Shown: one piece after another, positions 1 to 9,286 of the stretch
Layout: each line of letters starts with the position of its first letter
How positions within the stretch are numbered: the first letter of the stretch is position 1
Assembly: GCA_001643675.2 (NCBI GenBank)
Contig: LSRY02000004.1
Coordinates: forward strand, 1,349,501 to 1,413,500
Length of the DNA: 64,000 nucleotides
Source: Monocercomonoides exilis
Lineage: Eukaryota; Preaxostyla; Oxymonadida; Polymastigidae
Direction of reading: 5' to 3'
Notes under the pieces: generated by a model
Told to the model about the DNA's origin: nothing
Databases searched by the model: none
Seen by the model: only the letters and a program-made list of their open reading frames with translations
Translations under genes and position numbers: made by a program

Positions 1-3000
1 CAGCCTGATGGATGCGCCAGATGAATTGGATGCTGGAAAGCGCTTGGAGATCGCAAAGGGGATTGTTGCACAGGGGTATATCGAAACGCCGCACATCCGA
101 TAGTCAAATCCAGTGTTTCCTCCCGCGATTGCAGGTGGCTCAAACGTCAGCAGAAACACAACCAAAGGAATGGCATACGAAACATTCCCATCTTCAAACC
201 CACACAGCTTCCCAAACTCAGCTGTTGACTCTTTGTCGATATTGAACTTGAATGACTGATTGGTGACGATTTTGTCCAGGCTGTGTCCTTCAACAAACAC
301 ATTGCTTCCTCCTCCCTCTGCTTCATTGCTTGCGCTGTCTCCATCTGTTCCAAAGGAAACAGCTGTGAGGACAAGATCAGCCAGCCAGTCTGCACACTTC
401 AGAAATACTCCTCCCCCAAATCCACATTTTGGCAAGGTGCCTTTTGCACTGCACCTGGCAAATCTTGTGGCTGTGCCTTCCTTGCCAATCCGAACTTTGG
501 CAGTGGAGCTTGTGCTGATATACACCCCTCCACCACATCCCATCACCGAAGAACAGCTGTCAACTGAGACATCGTTCAATTCCAGTGACTCGTTTTCACC
601 AATGTCTGCCTTGATCACGCTTCCGTTCCCTTCGTTTTTGGTGATCCCTGAAAAAGTATTGTTTTCAGCAACCAGACTTTTGCCACGCTTGTCTTCCACA
701 AACGAGCAGCATGAAAAGGCAGACTGGCTGATTGTTGTGTTGTGCATGCTCAATGTGCCGGCTGAGGAGTATGCGATGATTCCTGTCTCAACAGCAGATG
801 TGACATTTGTCCATGTGCATAACTCAATTGCTCCACTCCCTTTGCTGCACACTTTCACCATCTCGGCTGACTGAAACCCGATTGAGTTCACTGTGAATCG
901 GGTCATTGCAAACGAGCCTTCAGCAACAGTCAAAAACCCAAAAGCGCATTTTTCTTCACCTTGTTCAGCCAGTATTGAGCATTCCTCCAGATTGAGCATC
1001 GCATTTGTGCTGCACACAAGAAACACCGATGATTGAGGGCTGGGGATGGTTGGCTGCAGGCAAAACGCGAGATGTTTCCATGTTGATGCTTGCTCCATTC
1101 TTATCATCGCCTCTGCTGCTCCTGTCTGGGTGCCAATCATCCTCATCCTTGTTTCTGCCACTGTGCCTTCAAAGGTGATCTCGTTGGCACCTGAGAGGGT
1201 GATTGTCTCGCTGAGTGCATAGACTGGATGCACAATCAGTTCTCCTGACTCGTCTGTTCGCTGCGTCAGTGCAAAGGCAATCGTCTGGCACCCATAATCT
1301 GCGAATCCGCATGCAGACACATCGTTTCCTTCTGAAAGCACATGCACATCTGACTCACGAGGCAGCAGATAAAACACAAGAGGGATAGCAACACTCGGCC
1401 ATTGGGAATCGATTCCAGCACAGCTTTCAGCAGCAAATGGCGCATCTTGAAGGAAGAACTGGAAGGCAGCTGTGGTGATGCTGGATGCCAGATCGACAGA
1501 GGACACAAACAAATCATTGCCATGCTCAGCTGTGTTTGATGCAAAGATCAGGGTATTTGCGAGAAGATATCTGGTGTTGACTTCAGAGAAATCAATGAGA
1601 ACGGCGCCTCCCTTCCCTTTTGAGCCTGCACTTGGCTTTGGAGCCTGGCACGATGTGAATGCAGATGACTCGAGTGTGAGTGCTGATTGGCTGCTGATGT
1701 GAAGCCCAATGGCTCCACCTCCTTTGCCATTTTCAGTCACTGTGCATTTTGTGAATGTGCAGTTGCTTGCTGTGAACGAGCTCGCAAAGCCGCTTCTGGT
1801 GTTCAGAAACACACACGAACCGTCTCCTGCTGTTCTTTTGATCTCTTCAAAAGTGGTGTTCTTTGCCGTCAGCGAATATGTTCCTGAGGAGCTGGCAACA
1901 AATGCAGAGCTGGTGAGATTTGAGCTATGGAATGTGCTGCTTTTGATGGTTGTGGTGCCTGTCGAGTCAACAGATATCAGTCCATCGCTGCCAGTGGTCG
2001 TCATTCCATTTGCATCCAAAGCGTCGAAATCTGCAGAGGCGCTTCCGCTGATGGCAACAAACGGCGCATTGCCAAAACTCAGCTTCTGTGCAAGAGGAGC
2101 AGCAAAGCGGGTTACTAACAGTTTTCCACTTGTGATCTTCACAAGGCAATACGAAACAGAAGCACCCGAAGCAGCTGGCACAGCCGCGCAGTCAGTCATC
2201 GACAGCACATTGGCATTCGAGAGGATAAAGGCGTTCCTCCCATTCAAAGATGCCTCGAGCACAAACTTGATTCTGCTGAAACTTGTTTCCACAGAATTGA
2301 TCAGAAGCCCCTCACTCACTTTCGCTTGCGAGGAGCCAACATTGATGGGCATGCTGTCTTCTTCAGCATCAAACGCATACGATTGACTGTCGAGGAGTGT
2401 TTCTGTTCGGAAGGAGAAGGAAGGCAGAAGGCGAATATTTCTCTTTGTGTTTGCAAATCGCGCAGCTGAAGCGCCTTCCACGCTCTGGCACGGATAGTCG
2501 CTGTATCCGCAGAGGCGATAGTTGTTATCAGTGATCTGTCCAGACACATAAGCGGGAGAAGTGAAGTTCCTCAGAAACAGAGCAAGCGGGAAAATAACTG
2601 ACTCATCCCCATTTTCCATCCCGCTCAGCTCATCAAAATCTGTGATGCCAATCCCAATCACTGGATGAAAGCCAATTGTGTTTGTGTTTGCTGTTCTGAG
2701 CAGTTCTGCACTTTCAATAAAAACATTCTTCCCTTTCCAGCCGTTGCACCCAGAAAACTGAACTGATTTGAGCTGGAAGTCTCCAGCTCCTTCCCTAAGG
2801 CAAAGATAGATTGCCCCGCCTTTCCTCTTCTTCTGGCTGTCTGCAGGAACAGTGCATGTGTCGAACAGGCAGCCAGAATCCACCCCAACCTGTGCTGTGC
2901 TGTGTGCGTTCAGCTCCAGATACAGCGCTCCTCCATTTCCGTCGAAGCACTTGCAGTTCTCCAAAGAAACATTCGAAAGCACAAAGTTCTCTTCTGCCTG

Positions 3001-5160
3001 GACAGCCTTGCTGAATACTGAGCCATCGCCTGTCCTGCGGCTGACCATCGATATCTTCACATTGCTCAGCACAAGATGCGCCTGCTGCTCTGTTGCAAAC
3101 AACGATGTGCTCTCAAAAAGCACAGAAGATATCTCACAACTTTCGAGAGAAGCTTCACCCTTTGTCAGCAAAAAGAACGGTTTGTTGAATGCAGCTGAAG
3201 TTGAGTCAGCCTTCAATGAGCATTCATGCAGTGCAAGCACAGAATCCTCGCTGTTCTCAGCAAATAGGCATTTATCTGAGGAAGATGTCGAGCTGTGAAC
3301 AATCTGCATTCCGCGCATGTCCAACGATCCACCAAGAAGAGTGCAAAATGCGCTGCTTGATGGTATTGTGTGGATTGTTATGCTCGATGAAGAAGTGTTC
3401 TTTTCAATGACTATGTTCTGAAAAGCAAGTGAAATTGAGTCCTCTGCATATTTTCCAGAATAGAGTTTGACTGAAAGATGATATGAGTTTATCCACTGCT
3501 TGCATGAAAAGCCCAGTGTGCTGCATTCATTTGAAATATCACCACATCCCGCCACATCTCCAGACTCTCGCATTGGATCCACATGAATAACAGTTCCAGA
3601 TGGATTGGGAAGGAGAGAATTTCGTTCTTCTCCATTTGTGCAAGCACGGTATCCTTGTGTGCACATCCAAACTCTGTTTTGTTTGCTCAACGAAAAGCAA
3701 AATAGAATACAAGATGAGTCAATGAGATTATGATAATGCTCTGTAAAAACAATATCGTTTCCATTTGATGCTGAGTTGTTTTCAAAGAAACAGTAAGAAA
3801 ACATCGGTGCAGTTACAGAACCTTCATGATCCTTGCACACGAATATTGCCCCTCCGAAAGAGGCTGCAAAGTTCGAATCACACAATAATTCAGTAGCAGT
3901 CATTGAAAAAAAAGTTTGATATAACATCAATGCACCCGCTTCACCTCCCCTGCTTTCGCTTTGAATCATCCTTAAGCGCGAACAAATCACAGGAGATGTC
4001 GATCCATAAATAATTCCAACGCCTCGGAGACCAGCTTCGCATTGAGATGCATTAAGATCAGTAACACTCACAGAATACATGTTATTGACTGTTCTCATAA
4101 ATCCTTCTCGACCCACTGCAACACATTTTTCAACAGAACACCTTTGAATCAACAATGGCCCGACATCAGTTAAATGCAAAACATTTCCATATCCTTCTGG
4201 ATGTGTGTTGTTGCATCTGTCAAAGAAGCACTCTCTGATTGTGAATGATTTTGTTCCAGATGCATAGATTGTTCCCCCGTTAGACTGTTTACTTTCGACA
4301 TTGAATGTTGTCTGCTCGATCACAACATCTCCGTCGGAGCTGTCAAATACTCGTCTGTTGTGTTCGGTAACTGTGCAAGCAGAAAAGGATGTATTGCGAC
4401 AAACAAATGACGATAGTGGCCTGCCAATTATGAGCACAGAGCAGAATGGGTTCTCCACCCTTGAAACTTCGCACCCAGCAACGGAACTCTCTCTTGTCTT
4501 CAGGAAAAATTGTTTGTTAACGGTGTTGGGACTGCGATGGCTAATGTTTCGAAAGGCGCATTCCATCATGAAAAAATTGTCAATGTTTCCCGAAGCAGCA
4601 AGTGGATAAACTGTTTGAACAGCAAGAGAAGAAAACGCAGAAGAATGCATGCGGAGTGAGCTTTCATTGTGCAATTCTGCAATGCTATTTCGAATGATAT
4701 TTTGTTTTCCAAAATTGGAGATGGAGATGTTGGACAGTTCAAGCTCGCTGGATATCGAACAAAATGGTGCAGTACTCCAATTGGACAAAATCAACATGCA
4801 ACTGTGAACAGTGCACTCCGATCCTTGCACAATGGAAAATAAAGAATTATCTCCCTGTTGAAGAAGAATTGTTTGTGACGCATCCAATGAAGAATTAATT
4901 GTGCTGATGGATGATGAAAGAACGCTTGAAGCCTCATGGGCGTTGGGATTGTTTGCGAAAGAACGAGACTGAATTGATGAAAATTTTAGATGTTCTCTTT
5001 CTTCGAATTTTTCGCTTGGTTCATGTTTTTTTATGAAGGCAATACAAGAATGGTGGGGAACTAAACATTCGGATGTGGTATTTGATGGTGTGTTGAAACT
5101 TGATATTGGAGCAAGCGCAAATTGAAATTGGAAGAATGTGAAATAAAGAATGCATATCAT
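1..5160 (-). CDS. Large secreted beta-helix (pectin-lyase-like) repeat protein, 3' part beyond the window
   Basis: Reading the minus strand from the ATG at 5160, the frame stays open for 1,720 codons to the window edge, with no stop. The protein starts with a hydrophobic signal peptide (MICILYFTFFQFQFALA). Short beta-helix rungs with Cys, Asn and Gly-Gly follow (for example FGGAIF, GNGGALYLEL, GKGGGAIGLHI). The chain is divided into modules by a motif of the form CG-x-PC-x-T (near 3540, 2500, 1290 and 80). Modules close with a GKNVF/GNDLFV type motif. The same pattern is found in the genes at 24904 and 42076, so this is a paralogue. Those two end in a transmembrane helix and a kinase-like tail; here that part would lie left of base 1. 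Codons near the start are AT-rich and become GC-richer downstream. Smaller plus-strand ORFs here are antisense shadows. Ligand and function are unknown. Confidence 0.85.
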   Translation of the reverse strand, partial: MICILYFTFFQFQFALAPISSFNTPSNTTSECLVPHHSCIAFIKKHEPSEKFEEREHLKFSSIQSRSFANNPNAHEASSVLSSSISTINSSLDASQTILLQQGDNSLFSIVQGSECTVHSCMLILSNWSTAPFCSISSELELSNISISNFGKQNIIRNSIAELHNESSLRMHSSAFSSLAVQTVYPLAASGNIDNFFMMECAFRNISHRSPNTVNKQFFLKTRESSVAGCEVSRVENPFCSVLIIGRPLSSFVCRNTSFSACTVTEHNRRVFDSSDGDVVIEQTTFNVESKQSNGGTIYASGTKSFTIRECFFDRCNNTHPEGYGNVLHLTDVGPLLIQRCSVEKCVAVGREGFMRTVNNMYSVSVTDLNASQCEAGLRGVGIIYGSTSPVICSRLRMIQSESRGGEAGALMLYQTFFSMTATELLCDSNFAASFGGAIFVCKDHEGSVTAPMFSYCFFENNSASNGNDIVFTEHYHNLIDSSCILFCFSLSKQNRVWMCTQGYRACTNGEERNSLLPNPSGTVIHVDPMRESGDVAGCGDISNECSTLGFSCKQWINSYHLSVKLYSGKYAEDSISLAFQNIVIEKNTSSSSITIHTIPSSSAFCTLLGGSLDMRGMQIVHSSTSSSDKCLFAENSEDSVLALHECSLKADSTSAAFNKPFFLLTKGEASLESCEISSVLFESTSLFATEQQAHLVLSNVKISMVSRRTGDGSVFSKAVQAEENFVLSNVSLENCKCFDGNGGALYLELNAHSTAQVGVDSGCLFDTCTVPADSQKKRKGGAIYLCLREGAGDFQLKSVQFSGCNGWKGKNVFIESAELLRTANTNTIGFHPVIGIGITDFDELSGMENGDESVIFPLALFLRNFTSPAYVSGQITDNNYRLCGYSDYPCQSVEGASAARFANTKRNIRLLPSFSFRTETLLDSQSYAFDAEEDSMPINVGSSQAKVSEGLLINSVETSFSRIKFVLEASLNGRNAFILSNANVLSMTDCAAVPAASGASVSYCLVKITSGKLLVTRFAAPLAQKLSFGNAPFVAISGSASADFDALDANGMTTTGSDGLISVDSTGTTTIKSSTFHSSNLTSSAFVASSSGTYSLTAKNTTFEEIKRTAGDGSCVFLNTRSGFASSFTASNCTFTKCTVTENGKGGGAIGLHISSQSALTLESSAFTSCQAPKPSAGSKGKGGAVLIDFSEVNTRYLLANTLIFASNTAEHGNDLFVSSVDLASSITTAAFQFFLQDAPFAAESCAGIDSQWPSVAIPLVFYLLPRESDVHVLSEGNDVSACGFADYGCQTIAFALTQRTDESGELIVHPVYALSETITLSGANEITFEGTVAETRMRMIGTQTGAAEAMIRMEQASTWKHLAFCLQPTIPSPQSSVFLVCSTNAMLNLEECSILAEQGEEKCAFGFLTVAEGSFAMTRFTVNSIGFQSAEMVKVCSKGSGAIELCTWTNVTSAVETGIIAYSSAGTLSMHNTTISQSAFSCCSFVEDKRGKSLVAENNTFSGITKNEGNGSVIKADIGENESLELNDVSVDSCSSVMGCGGGVYISTSSTAKVRIGKEGTATRFARCSAKGTLPKCGFGGGVFLKCADWLADLVLTAVSFGTDGDSASNEAEGGGSNVFVEGHSLDKIVTNQSFKFNIDKESTAEFGKLCGFEDGNVSYAIPLVVFLLTFEPPAIAGGNTGFDYRMCGVSIYPCATIPFAISKRFPASNSSGASIRL

Positions 5161-5680
5161 TTATTTTTTTGTTCAAAAGGTCAAATGGAAAACTTGAACC
5201 AACAAGAATCTTAACGTTGTTTGTGTTCGACCTTTGAGAAAAGAAAAATGAAAATGAGAAGATATTGAAGGAAAAGAATCAAAGAAAGATTTATTTTTAT
5301 TGAGAATATTTTATGGTTTATTCAGGTTCAGATCGAATATTTAGAATGGATACGCCCAAAAATAATTCAAATTCGGGGGAAAAAAATAATTCATATTCGG
5401 AATTAATAGGGTGATTATTTTATCCGGACAATTTTTTATCCGAACATTTTTTAAATTGGAATTTCTCAATAAATAAAAACAAAAAATAGCAAAAGCATAT
5501 TGCATAAGGTATGAATACGTATTTAATGTTCATACAAAAATATTTTCTTGTCAATTTTTGTTTTTGATGAAGATCCTGGGAATTTTTAATTTATTTTTGA
5601 TCATTTGTTTTGTCCACTTGGACTATCTTTTTTTTTTTTTTGTTTGTTTGTTTGTTTGTTTGTTTGTTTGTTTGTTTGTT

Positions 5681-6213
5681 TGTTTATCTTTAACTCAAAG
5701 GATATGAAACAAATACAACGAAGTTTCAAAATTGCAAATATTATTTATTTTTAACTAGTTTTTCGATTGTTTTTCATATTTCATCGTTTTTATCAAAAAA
5801 AAGGAAAAATATAAGTTTTCTGAATTATTGTATTACATTAAGATTTAAGTTTTAAATCGATTTGATAATATGATAAAAAACAATGCAGTTTTTGTTAATT
5901 CGTCACATTAAATCGAATCAAAAATGAAATGAGCTTAAATGAAATAATCAAAAAATGATCGATGCAACTTCAGCAACAACATTTCACCTTATTTGAACGT
6001 GGTGAATGCTTTACGTTAGTTATTCACTTTTCATACGAATCACTTTAAATATCCATTAAACATTGTATCGCAAAGAATTTTAAGTTTTACAAATTTTTTG
6101 ATAAAAACGATGAAATATGAAAAACAATCGAAAAACTAGTTAAAAATAAATAATATTTGCAATTTTGAAACTTCGTTGTATTTGTTTCATATCCTTTGAG
6201 TTAAAGATAAACA
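5681..6213. repeat. Perfect 120-bp inverted repeat (foldback element) with 293-bp loop
   Basis: Bases 5681-5800 are the exact reverse complement of 6094-6213. The loop is 5801-6093. Outside the left arm are about ten TTTG units and a T run; outside the right arm are about five CAAA units, so the symmetry continues into simple repeats. Perfect arms suggest a recent origin or gene conversion between arms. No open reading frame lies inside. It could be a foldback or MITE-like element; I saw no clear target-site duplication. Confidence 0.85.
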
Positions 6214-6228
6214 AACAAACAAACAAAC

Positions 6229-6232
<4 letters not shown>

Positions 6233-6295
<63 letters not shown>

Positions 6296-6333
6296 AAGAA
6301 AGAAAGAAAGAAAAAAAGAAAAAAGAAAAAAAC
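6233..6333. repeat. 61-base poly-A run followed by GAAA microsatellite
   Basis: Bases 6233-6293 are uninterrupted A, followed by GAAA-type repeats to about 6333. It abuts the right arm of the foldback repeat. Length may be inexact because long homopolymers are error-prone in sequencing. Confidence 0.9.
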
Positions 6334-6813
6334 TGCTTTTTGAAAATCAGTTATCATTATTTAAAAAATGAAAAATTATTATTTGTTCCCAATAAATGTT
6401 TTGATTTCAAAAAGTTATCACATTCATTGATAAATATTCAAATTTCCCTTCAAAATAAAAAAAATGAAAGTTTGTATCATATTATCTGATTCCTTTATTT
6501 GTTCGGTAATTTGTATGAAATTAGACAAATGTTACAAGTTATAAGAAAAAATGTATGTCAATTAAAGAACATTTATAAAAAACAAGCTGACATTTAAAAT
6601 TTTAAAGAAATATAAAAAAGACATTACCAAAATAAACAGCAAATGAAATGATAAGTTCATTATAAATTAAAATAATACAAATTCAAATTTGTAATTATGC
6701 TCTCAAAAGCAAATGAATCATCTGTAAAAGCCGCCAAAAACTCCTATTAAACTTCTCCTTTTTTGAAATAACATTTTCTTTTTCAAAAGACTATTATATT
6801 TTTAATCGAATAA

Positions 6814-8338
6814 TTAAGTATAAGAAGTGGATAATGGAGAAGAAGGCATATGAGTAGATGACGATGGAGTTGCTGAAGACGTTGCCGATGAGGAGTGTTT
6901 CTGGTTCATCGCTCTCCTCCTTTCCATCTGATTATCTTTTGGAGTAGAAGCAAATGCAGATTTTTCAACAGGAATATCTTTCCTTTTCACTTCAGCCGAG
7001 GCTGATCTTGCATTTGTTTTATCTATAACGCTTGTGTGAGGATGCGTCCCGGCTGGCAGCATCAACCTAAAAGACGAAGGGCACGGAATTAGAAGAGTAA
7101 AAGTAGAGCCAACACCAATTCCAGAAGCAACAGTAAATGTCCCGTTGAACTGCTTCGTGAAGAAGTATGCTTTTGTCAAGCCAAATCCTCCTCCAAGAGT
7201 TCTTCTATGCGCAACATTGCTTCCTCGAACACCGTATTCGATGATGTGAGTGATTTCTGACTCTTCAATGCCTAGTCCATTATCTTTCACTTCTATCATC
7301 AGCTTTGTTCCATCATTAATCATTCTTGCTTTTATTGTAGCTCCAGGCAAAGAATATTTCCTTGCATTCATAATCAGATCTCGCATAACATCTTGAAACA
7401 CGGGAGGAAGATGTATTGAACCTTCTTGTACACCGCGAAACTCTAAGTCAACAAGCATGTCAGTTGCAACTTTTCGATCTTCTTCACGAAAAACAATTCC
7501 AGAGACCATAATAGTTCCTTTGGCAACAGCAAGAAGAACAGTTTCCATGTTTTTGCGAAGTGTTTCAGTTTTGTACATAACCCACGCATCTCCAGGAAGT
7601 GTTAGACGCTGAGTAAGTTCTTTAGTCCTGATTTCAACAATTGGAAGAAGATTATTTTCAATCCATCTGATATCTTTCCAAAATGCTTTTGAAATCGGTG
7701 TAAACGAAGATCCTGATATAGCCATTTGTTTTTGTTCATATTCAGTGAATGTCTTTTTTGCTTGATCAATTTCCTGAACAATTTTTGTTTTGAGAATTGG
7801 AAGTTTAAAAAGAAGTGCAATTGTATTCTGAAAATTTAAATGTAAAAAAGAAAATCATTAAAATGAATTTATCAAAAAGGGTGTAATCACATACTGAAAT
7901 TGAAGAAAGTGATTTGCCAATTTCGGTAACAATTCTTAATGTTTCTTCAAAAACTAAATAGATATTTATTTTGAATTGGTTACATTTTATATTCGAAAAA
8001 AGCTTAACCAACCTCCATCATCCACCATATTTAGAGCGACACGACACTTCCCAACAGCATCTAAAAACAAAAAATGAGAATAAATTATTTGATAAAAATA
8101 TATTATTATTCATACCCAGAAGAACATTTATCAGATTTGCAAAGCTATAAAAAAGGCAAAGTAATTTATTTAATAATTAGTATCAAATTGCAACAACATA
8201 AATATTTCCAAACCTGTGAAAAATTAATCGTGCTTTTTCCTCTTCGGTCAAGTTTAATTCAGTGTCAAAAGATATAACTTTAGCTCCTGCAATTGAATCA
8301 TCTCCTTTTTCTTCTTCCTCATTATATTCCAGGGACAT
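6814..8338 (-). CDS. Histidine-kinase-like protein (H-box plus HATPase domain), five exons
   Basis: Exons by splice signals and frame: 8338-8214, 8144-8116, 8060-8013, 7953-7895, 7827-6814, giving about 424 residues. After a short acidic start comes a helix with FHSFANLINVLL (His about residue 41), resembling the phospho-acceptor H-box of bacterial sensor kinases. A long helical region follows, then a GHKL-type ATPase: N-box DLIMNARKYS, G1 box DNGLGI, G2 box GGGFGLTKAYFF and a GVGSTFTLLIP strand. A Ser-rich tail ends the protein. No receiver domain and no membrane helix are visible. By family, such proteins bind ATP and may phosphorylate the histidine; activity here is inferred. It is less like mitochondrial PDK/BCKDK kinases. 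Five exons show it is a settled nuclear gene, whatever its ancestry. Donors are GTTTGG, GTATGA, GTTGGT and GTATGT. Confidence 0.75.
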
Positions 8339-9286
8339 TTCTTCTATATTAATAGAAAAAATTGAACTCTAGAATAACAACTTATTAGTCAGATCAGGAA
8401 AATAATTTGATCAACAATTATTTAAAAAAGCATTTGTTAAGGATGTTGCTCAGTGAAATAAATGGTGAAATTTTGTTTTAAAGAAAATGTGATTTTATTC
8501 TATATCTTGCAGATTTTCACCATGGAATATTCCTAAAGCAACACATCATGGAATCTTTTAAATTTATTGATTTTGAGTCAAGAAGAATTTCTCAAGATTT
8601 AAAATTATCATATGGAAATGTCTATGTTATGTTAACTATTGAAAGAAGCAAAAAGATATTCTTACATTTTTCTTTCTTTTTTTCAGAATTCTTACAAGAC
8701 CTGAATTTTGAACTGCGCAATCCAAAACACATCTGCTATTGTTATTATCTACTTATATAAAATTTCTTTTTTCTTTACTGTAGAAAAATTATCTTTTTAA
8801 CAATTTATTACCTTGAAAATTACTTTGTTTGAAACAAATGACACATTTTGCATCAAAAAATGATCCAAAAATATTCGCATACGTCTGTGATTCAGAAATA
8901 GATGTACATTGATGATAGTATTTTCATAATATTCTTTTCATTTCAAATCGAAGAAACAATGCAATTTGGAAATTATTTCAATACTGGTATAGATAAACGA
9001 ATTTAAACTCATCGTTTTAACGTATAGAAATTTGAGCATATATTTTTATCGGAAGTTAACAATTATTTGTTTTTCCTGTGCTTGTTTTTTCGTTTCTCTG
9101 AGAAAATATCAGTTGTTGTTCATATTTCAATGGAGGTTATTTGAGTTTTTCCACAAGAGAATAAATAAATAAATAAAATCTCCCAATTCTCATCAATCAC
9201 AAATTTTTATTTGTTTTCTTTATTTTTCCACTTTTATAATAGATTTTCCGTTGTTTAAAATTAAGGGGCTTTCAATTTTTTTCAGA
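8339..9286. other. Divergent intergenic region upstream of two genes
   Basis: This holds the promoters of the histidine-kinase-like gene (minus) and the kinesin gene (plus). An open frame at 8548-8760 has AT-rich codons, no recognisable domain and no family resemblance, so I do not call it. A TTTTTTTCAG just before the kinesin ATG could be the acceptor of a 5' UTR intron. Confidence 0.5.

Larger units (their letters stand above)
5161..6813. other. AT-rich intergenic region between divergent gene ends, holding a foldback repeat
   Basis: No gene is supported here. Just upstream of the beta-helix gene is a short inverted repeat (CAAAAGGTC near 5175 and GACCTTTG near 5230). The centre is taken by the foldback repeat listed separately. 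The rest is AT-rich sequence with no open frame of useful length apart from Lys-rich translation of the poly-A run. Confidence 0.6.

Noticed and set aside
260-2386. Several plus-strand open frames of 60-225 residues over 1-3400
   Set aside because: They are antisense to the long minus-strand beta-helix frame, whose codon use and repeats make it the real gene.
5641-5690. CRISPR-like regular repeat
   Set aside because: It is a TTTG microsatellite without unique spacers, in a eukaryotic genome.
6165-6371. Lys-rich open frame
   Set aside because: It is a translation of the 61-A run and GAAA repeats.
6814-8338. Pyruvate dehydrogenase kinase (PDK/BCKDK) identity
   Set aside because: The HATPase boxes fit, but PDK-specific motifs around the G2 box and the PDK N-terminal bundle are not seen; the H-box-like helix fits sensor kinases better.
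8548-8760. 70-residue open frame
   Set aside because: AT-rich, no domain, no clear partner exon, and typical of random frames in this composition.
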